DNA of 64,000 nucleotides from Paramacrobiotus metropolitanus (GCF_019649055.1 NW_026570226.1:3038001-3102000), one strand, 5' to 3'. Positions 8,427 to 18,007 are shown, counted from the stretch's first letter. The notes: generated by a model from the sequence alone, not told the origin. Program-made: numbers and translations.

Positions 8427-8968
8427 ATGGATATCCGTAACGTCATTCTTTCCGTCCAATTCGACAAAACGATTTGTTTGGAGAAAGTTTGGAAATCATT
8501 TCCACTTAATACAAAGTCCGTTAAAGGATTTATAATGCTGTCACTTTAAGTTTACAAAACAAAACGTTCTGTCAATTATTTCCTAATGGTAAGGCTATAA
8601 TAAACGGTGCTAAAAGTATTACAGGGTCGTATTCACTCCTAAAATGTTATCAAATGATGCTTTATACTCAAGGCATAGAGTTAAACATTAAGGACAGCAG
8701 TGTCGCAAATACCGTTTGTACGTACAAGCATACACACAACGTTAACTTGGCGAAGCTTTACGAAAAAGCAAAAAACTTCTCCGTGCAACGTCTACTAGAG
8801 CCAGAGCTGTTTCCAGCACTAAAATTAAGGCTTTCGTACGCTACCATTCATATTTTCCATACTGGTAGCTGTGTAGTCCTTGGTTGTACTTCTTCGGAGC
8901 AAATTCGAGAAGTTTTTGAGTTTTTAATAAAACTCCTAGATTCTTCAACTGAAAACTCCAGAATCTAA
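8427..8968 (+). pseudogene. TATA-binding-protein-like gene with frameshift
   Basis: Two halves of the TBP saddle can be read. The first frame from the ATG at 8427 gives the start of repeat 1 and stops at 8547-8549. The second frame, already matching before that point, gives FPNGKAIINGAKSI, which fits the FSSGK...TGAKS strand and turn of TBP repeat 1. Repeat 2 follows from about 8700 with LEPELFPALKLRL (TBP: YEPELFPGL), IHIFHTGSCVVLGC and a final helix. The break lies near 8540-8552, close to T and A runs, so it may be decay or a base-calling error. A TBP-like protein would let the element direct its own transcription. TBP-like proteins are known in some large DNA viruses; in Polintons I do not know of one. 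Confidence 0.7.
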
Positions 8969-9070
8969 ATCAATAACGGAATATTTCAAAGTCAAAATCT
9001 GGAGTTTCTTGAAAAAAATTTCTCATAGATAAAGCATACAAATAGCGGTTTGAAAACGGAGTTTTTTAAA

Positions 9071-9705
9071 ATGGAAAAGGTGACTTTTGATTTCAGATTT
9101 AAAACTCCTTGTTCGCTTTATATTTCTGGTCCAACTATGTCCGGATAATCTACCTTTACGATGCAACTTTTACGGAGTATTCCCAATAATTTCACACCCG
9201 CGCCCATACGTATAGTATATGCGTACGGTACATGGCAAGAGGCATTCAGCAATTTTGATAAGTCCATCGAGCTGGTGCCAGGAATGGATAAAATCTTGGA
9301 AGATGAAATTTTTTTGATAGAATTACGCCTACGCTACTTATTCTTGATGATCTCATGGAAGAAATATCAAAAAACGCAAAGTGCTCGACAATATTTACTA
9401 GAGATGTGCATCATAAAAATGTTTCCGTTATCTTTATATCGCAAAATTTATACAAACAAGGCAAAAGCATGAGAGATATCTCTCTTAACTCACAATATTT
9501 AATTTTATTTAAATCTGTACGTGATGTACAACAGATTAAACTACTTTCTCGCCAGCTAGGTATGCCGCATTTGTGTGATGCATACAAAAAGGCTATAAAG
9601 GAACCTTTTGGTTATTTGGTAATAAATCTCCGTCCTGATACACCTGACAAGCTGAGGCTACAGTCAAACATATTTGACTACCGAAAAATATACGTGGAAA
9701 AATGA
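9071..9705 (+). pseudogene. FtsK/HerA-type packaging ATPase, disabled
   Basis: The frame from the ATG at 9071 reaches the Walker A loop as GPTMSG and then has TAA (9146-9148) exactly where the invariant lysine codon belongs; ST follows in frame. Further on, the coding signal shifts frame at a run of seven T (about 9306-9312). After that come Walker B (LLILDDLM), the HHKNVSVIFISQNLY tract and SLNSQYLILFKSVRD, all standard in Polinton and NCLDV packaging ATPases. The enzyme would pump DNA into capsids. The nonsense change removes the catalytic lysine, so this copy cannot make a full ATPase. It ends four bases into the next gene, which is normal for this compact cluster. Confidence 0.85.
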
Positions 9706-10022
9706 ATCCAGAAGACGTTCTCAGTATACTACGCGCTTTGGAAATTATGAATCCACGACATCGTAGATATTTTTTACAGGTTGCTTCTAAAAAACAAATT
9801 TTAGCAATTGAAGAAGCTTGTTTAAATTTAGTGAAGCAACCAACGGTTTTGAGTAAAGTTGATTTAGCCAGAGCACGACGTTTTGCACCGATAATTAAGC
9901 GTTTAGCCGACAGAAAACTTTCACACGTTAAAAAACGAACAATTTTAGCGCAAAAAGGAGGATTCTTAGCTGCTCTCCTTCTAATTCTAGGAACACTTGT
10001 TGCATCATTTATAACAAAATGA
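9702..10022 (+). CDS. Small basic protein with C-terminal membrane segment
   Basis: 106 residues. The middle is rich in Arg and Lys (ARARRF, KRLADRKLSHVKKR). The C-terminus is a hydrophobic helix (GGFLAALLLILGTLVASFI) preceded by QKGG. Small basic proteins with a hydrophobic tail are common next to the packaging ATPase in Polintons and adenovirus-like elements, where a virion role is suspected. It overlaps the ATPase by 4 bases and the next gene by 4 bases. Function is not established. Confidence 0.65.
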   Translation: MNPEDVLSILRALEIMNPRHRRYFLQVASKKQILAIEEACLNLVKQPTVLSKVDLARARRFAPIIKRLADRKLSHVKKRTILAQKGGFLAALLLILGTLVASFITK

Positions 10023-10939
10023 AGACCTACGTTCTTGTACCTGAGTCCGAATTTTCTGCACCCGGCAAGACCAAAGCCACATCATGGAAAAAGGCTGAAG
10101 AAATTCGTAGTGCCATGACTCATGATTTGCTGGCTCGTGCCGCGTATCGGACTAAGTCTGCAGACTATGAACCACGCGTTATAAAATCTGAAGTTAACGA
10201 ACACAAACCAAACGTACCTTCGCAAAGGAACTATGGTACTCAAGCTGCGCCTCTTCTTACTGATGGATCAACACAAGCGACCGAACCTCCGGTTATTCAG
10301 TATCTACCAAGTGAGCCGGTATATATCCAAAGTGAACCTATTGTTCAGTATATCGAGCGCGATCCCGTTGTACAGTATATCGAACGTGAACCAGTTGTTC
10401 AATACGTACCACAGTATGTACCTAGAGAGACACTGGTAAAACATGTGTATAAAAGTCCACGCCCCAAGCCAATATCCAAAGGGCAAAAACCAAAAAAGAA
10501 GCTACCATCCTCACCCATCGTAGAGTTTCCTGATGATGGGTCATTAGAGTATGTACCTCCCGAATACGAGCGACTTCCCGTGTCGCTGCCTACAGACCGG
10601 ATTGACGTTGTGGTTGCACCGCGAAGCTCTGGTCCAATTACACGCAGCAAAAAAGCGGCTCCGTATAAGGTTCCCGACAGAAAAGCGATTACATTCAGGG
10701 TACCGCAGTTGGAGGCTTTACCGGCCCATTCGACTTCACAGGCCTTACCTGTACCGGAAAATTTAAAAGCTTTGCCCGCCCCATCAATTTCAAAGTCCTT
10801 ACCAGCAGCTCCAACACCCAAAGCATTGACGTATAGAGAACCAACGGAAACACGCCCCCTGAAGAATGGCGTTGAAAAGCGCTATGATGACTTATTAAGG
10901 CGTAAAACCACAAAATCTACTGGTCCACCTAAAAAGTAG
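10019..10939 (+). CDS. Repetitive Pro/Gln/Tyr-rich protein of unknown function
   Basis: 306 residues, intact. Residues about 90-140 contain tandem repeats of the type EPVVQYIER (four to six diverged copies), followed by basic and proline-rich low-complexity sequence with repeats of ALPAP / SLPAAP. There is no recognisable fold or membrane helix. Its place between the small membrane protein and the integrase, inside the structural-gene block, suggests a virion or scaffolding component, but this is inference. It starts 4 bases before the stop of the previous gene. Confidence 0.6.
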   Translation: MKTYVLVPESEFSAPGKTKATSWKKAEEIRSAMTHDLLARAAYRTKSADYEPRVIKSEVNEHKPNVPSQRNYGTQAAPLLTDGSTQATEPPVIQYLPSEPVYIQSEPIVQYIERDPVVQYIEREPVVQYVPQYVPRETLVKHVYKSPRPKPISKGQKPKKKLPSSPIVEFPDDGSLEYVPPEYERLPVSLPTDRIDVVVAPRSSGPITRSKKAAPYKVPDRKAITFRVPQLEALPAHSTSQALPVPENLKALPAPSISKSLPAAPTPKALTYREPTETRPLKNGVEKRYDDLLRRKTTKSTGPPKK

Positions 10940-10977
10940 CAAAAGACACAGAAGGTTGGTTGGCTCAGCTACGCATA

Positions 10978-12033
10978 ATGGCAACACTGGACGATATTTA
11001 TCTAGATGCTTCTAATCCTGGTAGTCTGGGAGGCATCGAGCGTTTGGACCGGGAAGCGCAAAATCATGGATTTTCTCGTCAGCAAGTAGAAGATTTTTTG
11101 CAAAGTAAAGACGCTTATACTCAACATAAACCTTTTCGGTCGAAATTTAAACGTCGGAAGATTTTATCATTTAATATTGGTGACCAGCACCAAATTGACT
11201 TGGCAGATATGCAAAAATTTGCGAATGACAATAAAGACGTTAAGTATTTACTGACTTGTGTCGATTGTTTTTCTCGCTACGGCTGGGCCGAGCCCGTCAA
11301 ATCCAAGAAACCCGAAGAAATTATTCGTGCTCTGTGTAATATTTATAAAGAATCTGAACGACCACTGCGCTGCCAAAGCGATAACGGTAAAGAATTTGTG
11401 AATAAACAACTGAAACAATTTCTTACTGATTATAACATAAGATTTTTTACAACAAAAAACGACGATGTTAAATGCGCTATGGTAGAACGTTTTAACCGAA
11501 CAATTAAGGAACGTCTTTACGTGTACATGACAGAGAATAATACTTACAAGTATCTCGATATTTTACCTGAGATTTTAAAATCATATAATAATTCTGTTCA
11601 CTCTAGTACAGGGTTTGCCCCCAGTCAAGTGGATGTAGATGAAGCGCGCATTATACGTCAAGATATGATAGAAGAGCCACAGGCAAAAAATCATATTTTT
11701 CAGGTAGGGGATCACGTGCGTATAGCAAAACGCAAGCAGACGTTTGAAAAGGGATACGAAACCAATTACACTGAAGAAATTTTTAAAATTGTACAAGTTA
11801 AAAAACGGCAGAATCATTACATTTACGCTTTGGAGGATCTAGGAGGTGAAAAAATTGATGGAGATTTTTATGCCAGCGAACTGTCAAAATTTATTATGAC
11901 CGAGCGACCGTTTCATCGTATATCACGTATATTAAGGGAGAGAATGTACAAGGGAAAACAGCAATACCTTATACGTTGGTACGGTTACGGTCCCGCTTAT
12001 GACTCTTGGGAAAACAAAGAAGATCTAAAATGA
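10978..12033 (+). CDS. INT: Polinton integrase (rve core plus chromodomain)
   Basis: 351 residues from the ATG at 10978; an upstream in-frame TTG at 10960 is not a likely eukaryotic start. The retroviral-type catalytic core shows the D,D-35-E triad in HQIDLADM, SDNGKEF and MVERFNRTIKE. The C-terminal 50 residues form a chromodomain (ISRILRER, QYLIRWYGY, DSWENKEDL), which could guide integration to chromatin marks. The protein would join the TIR ends to host DNA and produce the 6-bp duplication seen here. The frame is intact. Its stop overlaps the start of the minor capsid gene (ATGA). Confidence 0.92.
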   Translation: MATLDDIYLDASNPGSLGGIERLDREAQNHGFSRQQVEDFLQSKDAYTQHKPFRSKFKRRKILSFNIGDQHQIDLADMQKFANDNKDVKYLLTCVDCFSRYGWAEPVKSKKPEEIIRALCNIYKESERPLRCQSDNGKEFVNKQLKQFLTDYNIRFFTTKNDDVKCAMVERFNRTIKERLYVYMTENNTYKYLDILPEILKSYNNSVHSSTGFAPSQVDVDEARIIRQDMIEEPQAKNHIFQVGDHVRIAKRKQTFEKGYETNYTEEIFKIVQVKKRQNHYIYALEDLGGEKIDGDFYASELSKFIMTERPFHRISRILRERMYKGKQQYLIRWYGYGPAYDSWENKEDLK

Positions 12034-12087
12034 GTTTTTATATGACACTACCGTCTTCCGCATCTCACAATATTTATCCCGCAAATC

Positions 12088-15000
12088 TTTCGACTGTAGG
12101 CTTGTTAAAATCAGTTGTGTATTTTTGATATGGGGACCAAAAAACGCTGTGGCTTGTCATCAGTGGCTTATTACCATCTAAATATACAGGGCATTAGTAA
12201 TCGTAATTCAACCAAGCATGAGTTGGTTGAACGTATCCTTCTTTCTGACGACAATCTTTCTAAAATTTTCTGTATTTCGGAATCTCACTTATCATCTTCG
12301 GATCCTGATCAGCTATATGAAGTCCCTGGTTACAAGCTGTTTCGGAAAGATCGCAGTAAAGACCACAGCAAGGTTCGCGGCGGGGGTCTCCTATTGTATG
12401 TGCCTAATTACATTATCTGTAAGCTTGTGGAATGTAAGGAAACGTATGCTCATTGTGAAACCTTGTGGGTTTTGTTACAAATCGGTAAGCGAAAAGTATT
12501 GCTTGGCTTGATTTATCGCGCTCCGGATTCCAACGCTCGTGATACGGAATATTTATTTGCGCATATTGACAATACCCTGTCTCAGTTCCCTGATTGTGAT
12601 TACGTGCTTACGGGAGATTTAAATATTGATACATCTACCAGCAGCGCTCCGTACCACCGCTATTACCATGATTTGCTAACAAATTTCAACTTGGACGAGA
12701 AAGTTTTGGGCTACACTCGCGTGGCTAATAGAAAAATGAAGAAAGACAACGTGAATTCCATCAGTTGCAGTAAAATCGATATTATGCTCTGTTCCCCCCC
12801 CTCCCTGTATACCAGCATGCCTGCGACTGATGTCAGTTTTTCAGATCATCGCTTGTGTCGTACTGTTGCACAGTACACAACCAAAATTCCAATTCACCAA
12901 ACCATTCAGTTTCGAATGTGGAGCCATACGGAGGACAGTAAGTTCTTGGACGAAGTCGGTGAAGTCGTGAAACACTACGAGCATTGTGACGAACAGCGTG
13001 ATTTAAATGATGTTGTGGAGCACTTTGTGAATGATCTCTCAGCTGTGGTTGACAAATGTTTCCCTACTCGCACCCGGCGAATAAAACGCGCATCTCCACC
13101 GTGGATGAATGACGATATTAAAAAACTGATAAAAACGAAAGACCAGATGTACGAGCAGAAATGCAAGGCGCGTGGAACACCGATATATGATCAGCTAACT
13201 CGGGAGTACAAGCGTGTAAAACAGCAAGTCGCTACGGCTATTTTAAATGCTAAAGAAGAATTCTTCAAAGAAAATAAACGCAGAAGTGATGTTGTGTGGA
13301 AGGAAATTGGCCGAACACTGAAAAAAGATGCGAGTCCCCGTGCAGTTGCAGCTAATTTGAACGAGATCAATCGTCATTTTGTAACTATGGGCCAACACGG
13401 AATTCCACATGATCCCCCAGGGCAACCGCCGCCGGGGGACGAAAGTAATACTTTGTTTTCTAGGTTCGCGCATGTTGATACAGCAGTGGTGGCCGGGATA
13501 CTGCATCAAATGGCTTCCAAAAAGAAAAGCCCTGGGCCAAATGGGATGCCACCAAAACTGCTGAAAAAGATCGCGCCGTTAATTGCCCCAGTCCTAACGC
13601 AGATGGTTAATCGGTCGCTAGATGACGGAGTGTTTCCTTCCGTCTTTAAAAAAGCCGAAGTTTTCCCTTTACCTAAAAGCAGTTCCCCGCAGTGTGTTGA
13701 CGATTTTCGTCCGATTTCGCTGCTCTGTAATTTCTCGAAAGTTTTCGAGAAATGTGTACAACTTCAACTAGTGCGCTTTCTGAAAGAGCATAACATCCTA
13801 TCCCCGAATCAGTCTGGATTCCGAGACGGCCATTCCTGTGAAACTCTTTTACTAAAAACAACGGAAAAGTGGAAAAAGACACTGGACAGTAGCAATGTGA
13901 CGGCAGTGTGTTTTTTAGATCTCAAGAAAGCATTCGACAGTGTAAGCCATTCACGGTTGTTAGAAAAGATGAAGCGAATAGGAGCCGGGGATATCGTAGT
14001 GAAGTGGCTGCACAGTTACCTCACCGGAAGAGTACAGCGGGTGCGAGATGGTCAACGAGTGTCTGACTGGCTACCGTTAACATCGGGTGTACCACAAGGG
14101 ACTGTGCTGGGACCGATTCTTTTCACCATATACATTAATGACGTGCTGATGTTGGGAGCAGGCGATTGCGATGTCGACTGCTTTGCAGATGATACGATCG
14201 CTCATGCGACTGGACGAACGAAAAGCATTGCGGCCGCGAAACTGAACAGTGGACTAGTGCGCGTCGGCCGAGCACTGGAAGAAAATTTATTGCAAGTAAA
14301 CCCAAAGAAATGCCAAGCGATGTATTTATGTTCTGACCGAAATACAGAACCGGATCCGGAAGTCGTCATTAATGGGTCGGTAATTAACATTGCGAAATGT
14401 GTACGGTATCTTGGTGTTGAAATCGATAATCACCTGAAGTGGAATGAGCAGTTCAGAAAGGTACAACGGAAAGGGAATTTTGGCATTGCCATGATTAAAC
14501 GGGCACAACAAGGGCTCAGCATGTCACAGCGCAAAGGTCTTTATCACGCCTGCTTCGGTTGCCATATCACACACCAGTCGCCGGTATGGTCTGCAGCGTC
14601 TTCGACTGAGCGCGACAAGCTAGTCGGACTACAACGTAAAGCTCTGAAAACCATCACTGATTACAAGATGCCGGTTACTCCGGAACTGTATCAGAAGTTG
14701 GGTATCCCTCACATATTCGACCGATGGCGTCAGAGCGATGCGGTGTGGTTGTTCAAGTTCTGGAATAAAGATCAGTTCCCGCTTCCGGCCTACCTCCTGG
14801 ACATGATCCAAGTAAAAGATAATACCACGCGCTACAACTTGCGGAAGCCGGCCCGGATCGATGTTACGCGGGCAAAGAAAGTTATCGGAGGGTGGACTAT
14901 GGAAATGCGCCTAAAGCGGCTTCTTGATAAAATTCTTGCTGTTAATCCTAAAATTCTCGAAGCCAGTTCTGTACCTTCTTTCAAATTTCTACTCAGATCT

Positions 15001-15112
15001 GTTAATCTCTCCTAAATGTTTTTTTTAGCAGAAAATTGTTTTTGTTCGACCAGACGTGAAGTCCCTTCGGGGTTGTCTGCTCTTGTGCCGTAATAATAAT
15101 AATAATAATAAT
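12088..15112 (+). mobile_element. Non-LTR retrotransposon (LINE) nested in the Polinton
   Basis: The insert starts right after AAATC (12083-12087) and ends in a (TAA)n tail (about 15091-15112) that merges with a second AAATC (15113-15117), giving a short target duplication. Two 3' fragments of the same family lie at 33722-33914 and about 44920-45445. The conserved 3' end includes GGTTGTCTGCTCTTGTGCCG before the tail. No ORF1 is present, so it is either 5'-truncated or a single-ORF type. The clade is not assigned; a (TAA)n tail is reminiscent of the I group. Confidence 0.85.
12130..15015 (+). CDS. LINE endonuclease-reverse transcriptase
   Basis: About 961 residues from the ATG at 12130; the frame is open slightly further upstream without an ATG. 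The N-terminal third is an APE-like endonuclease (LNIQGISN, ISESHLS, LTGDLNID, SFSDHRL). The central part is a reverse transcriptase with FRPISLLCNFSKVFEK, FLDLKKAFDSVSH, SGVPQGTVLGPILF and the catalytic CFADDT near 14184. The C-terminal region is the cysteine- and histidine-containing thumb-like part typical of Jockey/CR1/I-type elements. The frame is open throughout, so the insertion is fairly recent, and it post-dates the Polinton. Confidence 0.92.
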   Translation: MGTKKRCGLSSVAYYHLNIQGISNRNSTKHELVERILLSDDNLSKIFCISESHLSSSDPDQLYEVPGYKLFRKDRSKDHSKVRGGGLLLYVPNYIICKLVECKETYAHCETLWVLLQIGKRKVLLGLIYRAPDSNARDTEYLFAHIDNTLSQFPDCDYVLTGDLNIDTSTSSAPYHRYYHDLLTNFNLDEKVLGYTRVANRKMKKDNVNSISCSKIDIMLCSPPSLYTSMPATDVSFSDHRLCRTVAQYTTKIPIHQTIQFRMWSHTEDSKFLDEVGEVVKHYEHCDEQRDLNDVVEHFVNDLSAVVDKCFPTRTRRIKRASPPWMNDDIKKLIKTKDQMYEQKCKARGTPIYDQLTREYKRVKQQVATAILNAKEEFFKENKRRSDVVWKEIGRTLKKDASPRAVAANLNEINRHFVTMGQHGIPHDPPGQPPPGDESNTLFSRFAHVDTAVVAGILHQMASKKKSPGPNGMPPKLLKKIAPLIAPVLTQMVNRSLDDGVFPSVFKKAEVFPLPKSSSPQCVDDFRPISLLCNFSKVFEKCVQLQLVRFLKEHNILSPNQSGFRDGHSCETLLLKTTEKWKKTLDSSNVTAVCFLDLKKAFDSVSHSRLLEKMKRIGAGDIVVKWLHSYLTGRVQRVRDGQRVSDWLPLTSGVPQGTVLGPILFTIYINDVLMLGAGDCDVDCFADDTIAHATGRTKSIAAAKLNSGLVRVGRALEENLLQVNPKKCQAMYLCSDRNTEPDPEVVINGSVINIAKCVRYLGVEIDNHLKWNEQFRKVQRKGNFGIAMIKRAQQGLSMSQRKGLYHACFGCHITHQSPVWSAASSTERDKLVGLQRKALKTITDYKMPVTPELYQKLGIPHIFDRWRQSDAVWLFKFWNKDQFPLPAYLLDMIQVKDNTTRYNLRKPARIDVTRAKKVIGGWTMEMRLKRLLDKILAVNPKILEASSVPSFKFLLRSVNLS

Positions 15113-15789
15113 AAATCGTTGTGGAAAATTCACAACTTTGCTAGCCAAAGGTATTGATCTTGATGGAAACTGGGAAGTCGGTCTTTCCGAAATTATTTTA
15201 CCACCGATGCGTTTCAGGTTTACTGAGGGTTTGGCAGTGCTAGTTAAAACCACGACTACGCCGAGACACAGTCGGTATTTAAATAAAGAGTCATACAATG
15301 ACGAGAATCAACTAATTCGGAAAATAAACCTTCTACTGCGTGACAAAGACACCATCTTTGGACACATTGACGTGACTGGTAGCTCCGCACAGCTGGTGGT
15401 AAATCCTGATGCCGAGCTCACGTTTCAGGGATCAGAGTATACGAGGGCGCTGGGTCTATTGCAAGAGCACTTTTACGCCGGTGCCGGTGGTCAAACGTAC
15501 CACTTACGACCGGGCAAACAGAGTCGTGTTGTGCATGTTTATTGCGACATTATTGAGCACGGGTTCGTCGGCGATGCAATGGTACCGTTGCTACGAACAA
15601 TCGCAACTGTCGCCAGTTCTCACACCGAGACTACATTAATTTAAGAAAATCCGCATTATGTGCCACTTGCCAAACACACCTTTCAGACCATTGAATTGAA
15701 ACTCGCAGATGATTTAGGGACAGAAGTATCGTTTCATCCCGGTACCACGATAATAAAGCTACATTTTCGACCCAAGAAACGCTGAAAAA

Positions 15790-16161
15790 ATGGTACTTCA
15801 AGAGCACAAGTTTGATGAAAATCGTTATTTACAAGCCTTTAGCCGGCAACATGGGTTTGGGATGCCGGTTTACCGCGGTGCCCCCATGTCCGGTGCTGGC
15901 TTCTGGGGGAAAGTTATCGGTTTTGCTAAAGGTATTTTAAGCAAAGCCGCGCCCCATATAAGCAATTTAATAACAAAAGCCCAACCGCATATGAAAAACA
16001 TGGCACATAAAGCTGTGGAATCAGCAATCGACAAAGGTGTAGAACATGTTAGTGACAAACTGAAACAACAGCAAGGATCGGGTATTAAGGGCCGAAAACG
16101 ACGCAAAGTAGTCCTTACAAAGCGACAACTCGCAATTGACGCACTTAAAGACAAACTATAA
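15790..16161 (+). CDS. pVI-like virion protein with adenain-type cleavage site
   Basis: 123 residues, intact. After a short N-terminal arm it has MSGA-GF at residues 33-38, which fits the adenovirus protease consensus (M/I/L)-x-G-x-G with cleavage after Ala36. This is followed by an amphipathic helix (FWGKVIGFAKGILSK) and a long helical region. The C-terminus is very basic (KGRKRRKVVLTKRQ). This resembles adenovirus protein VI, whose helix is released by the protease. It lies between the two capsid genes and its stop overlaps the MCP start. The role is inferred from context and pattern. Confidence 0.7.
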   Translation: MVLQEHKFDENRYLQAFSRQHGFGMPVYRGAPMSGAGFWGKVIGFAKGILSKAAPHISNLITKAQPHMKNMAHKAVESAIDKGVEHVSDKLKQQQGSGIKGRKRRKVVLTKRQLAIDALKDKL

Positions 16162-17510
16162 TGGCACTTATTGAAAGCGGTTCCGAACCTTCTATGCTCC
16201 TAGAGAGCCATTTATTTTATCTTCCGGCGACTCTTACCGAAAGGTGGAATACCCGCGATTATGATATCGGGCCAACACAAGCCCCGTCGGACACATCCAA
16301 CGATTATGTTTTTACCATTGCTCCGTGTCAAACTGAACTTATTAGTTTGGCAGATGTCCGATTTTCTTGTGATTTGTATGTAACTGACTCTAAAGGGGAT
16401 ATGCCTACGGATGATGCCTGCTTGACAACCGTAAATAATATTCTCGATAGTTTATTTGAACAGGTAATTGTCACTCTGGGTGGTCGTAATATTTCTGACA
16501 GCAGCCATATGTACCATATGCGGGGGTACATTGAAAATCTTCTAGGCTACACTAAGCAAGCGCAGGCTTCACAATTACAACTGTCTGGGTTTGCCATGGA
16601 CACATTACTGTGGAAGCAAGATCCATATTACGAAGCCAAAGTTAACAATGAAAAGATCTTTTTTAGCAAAGGAGCAGAGTTAAGACGAATGTGGCTTCGA
16701 GCGTGCCGCCCATTGCAATTATCAGGAAAGCTGCATTGTGATTTGTTCCAACAGGACAAACCACTGATACCAGGTGTCGAGTTGAGCATAAAATTAGTGC
16801 GTAATAAAAACAGTCTGGTCTTTATGATGGACAGCGATTTATCAAAACCAAAATCTGTAATTATCAAAAACCCACGTTTAAAAATTAGAAAATACGAGCC
16901 ATCGCCCGATTTTCTAGGGGCTTTAAGTAAGCAATTAGTTACAACAAATGCGAAGTACCACATTGAACGTGTTGCTATGCGGCAAACTACTCTGTTTGCC
17001 GGACAACAGCAACATATTTGGCCCAATCTTGTTATCGGGCAGTTACCCAAGGTTATGTTGTTCGCCATGGTACCGAGTAGGGCATTCAATGGGGAATATA
17101 CTTCGACGCCGTATGCTTTTAATCATTTCAGTTTGGCTTACTTGCATGCAGAAATAGACGGGCAAATATTTCCAACTCGGGGATATAATATGGATTTTGA
17201 AAACGGGGCTAGTTTGGAGCCGTACGAAGGACTTTTTGATACGCTGGAGCGCCTTCACGAAGGTTTCGGAGAGCTGCCCTTTGACAGATCTGATTATAAT
17301 TTAGGTGGATTTTGTATTTATGGCTTTGATTTTACGAGAGGACATACAGGACGTGGTGCTTTATCGCTCATTCGACAAGGTAATTTAAATATGAGCATGC
17401 GTTTTGCCAAACCATTACCAGAAGCAGCTGTATGTATCGCCATGCTAGTTTACGATAATATTATTGAAATAAACAATAATAGACAAGTACTTTTTGATTT
17501 TGCGCCATGA
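16161..17510 (+). CDS. MCP: Polinton major capsid protein (double jelly-roll)
   Basis: 449 residues, intact. Its length and features fit the double jelly-roll MCP of Polintons: an N-terminal segment rich in aromatic and acidic residues, a NNILDSLFEQVIVTLGGRNI strand pair, MRGYIENLLGY, then a second barrel with GFCIYGFDFTRG and a C-terminal strand run ending VLFDFAP. In virions it forms trimers that build the icosahedral shell. Position between the pVI-like protein and the protease, with 4-base overlaps, is the canonical order. The assignment rests on context and motif resemblance, not a search. Confidence 0.88.
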   Translation: MALIESGSEPSMLLESHLFYLPATLTERWNTRDYDIGPTQAPSDTSNDYVFTIAPCQTELISLADVRFSCDLYVTDSKGDMPTDDACLTTVNNILDSLFEQVIVTLGGRNISDSSHMYHMRGYIENLLGYTKQAQASQLQLSGFAMDTLLWKQDPYYEAKVNNEKIFFSKGAELRRMWLRACRPLQLSGKLHCDLFQQDKPLIPGVELSIKLVRNKNSLVFMMDSDLSKPKSVIIKNPRLKIRKYEPSPDFLGALSKQLVTTNAKYHIERVAMRQTTLFAGQQQHIWPNLVIGQLPKVMLFAMVPSRAFNGEYTSTPYAFNHFSLAYLHAEIDGQIFPTRGYNMDFENGASLEPYEGLFDTLERLHEGFGELPFDRSDYNLGGFCIYGFDFTRGHTGRGALSLIRQGNLNMSMRFAKPLPEAAVCIAMLVYDNIIEINNNRQVLFDFAP

Positions 17511-18007
17511 ATAATTTAGAAATCGAAAAATCCCTTTTTTCAGATCCTAAAATTCGCGATATTTTTTTTGGTGTTTTTTCTAGTAACACTATACCAGAAA
17601 AACAATACCCCGGTGCATATATCGTAAACACACAAAAAACGGGGAGTCCCGGTGAGCACTGGGTGGCCTTCTTCTGCGTTCGTCAAAACATGTTAGAAGC
17701 GTTTGATTCGTATGGTCGTAATCCTGCGGAATATTCGTCGGATATTGCAGAATGGATGGGTGATGATTACGTCATTATGTCCAATACTACAAGAAAAAAC
17801 ACCGACAGCACCGTATGCGGTCAGTACTGTATGTTTTATGTATTATTACGATGCTACGGTTTTTCGTATAAAGATCTAATGTCGGCATTCTCCAAGCATA
17901 AAGGGGTGAACGATAAATTCGTATGCAAATTTATCAATAAATTCTTCCGTATAAGCACAAAACTAAGAGACAACGAATTCATAAAATCGCTAATAAATCA
18001 TGGATAA
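17507..18007 (+). CDS. PRO: Adenain-like cysteine protease
   Basis: 166 residues, intact. The catalytic triad of the Ulp1/adenain family is visible: His in GEHWVAFF, Asp in EAFDSYGR and Cys in VCGQYCMFY. It would cleave capsid precursors, including the pVI-like protein two genes upstream. It overlaps both neighbours by a few bases, so translation of these small genes is tightly packed. The family is standard for Polintons. Confidence 0.9.
   Translation: MNNLEIEKSLFSDPKIRDIFFGVFSSNTIPEKQYPGAYIVNTQKTGSPGEHWVAFFCVRQNMLEAFDSYGRNPAEYSSDIAEWMGDDYVIMSNTTRKNTDSTVCGQYCMFYVLLRCYGFSYKDLMSAFSKHKGVNDKFVCKFINKFFRISTKLRDNEFIKSLINHG

Larger units (their letters stand above)
12030..15785 (+). pseudogene. Polinton minor capsid (penton-type), split by a LINE
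   Basis: The 5' piece is 12030-12087, starting MSFYMTLP, the usual opening of this family. The rest begins right after the LINE at about 15113 with a segment ending LDGNWEVGLSEI, the family's next conserved block. The frame then meets TAA at 15642-15644, but matching C-terminal sequence (ENPHYVPLAKHTF, then IIKLHFRP) continues in the same frame to TGA at 15783-15785. So the gene has two independent breaks: a 3-kb insertion and a nonsense codon. The single jelly-roll protein forms the vertices of Polinton virions. This copy cannot make it. Confidence 0.85.
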
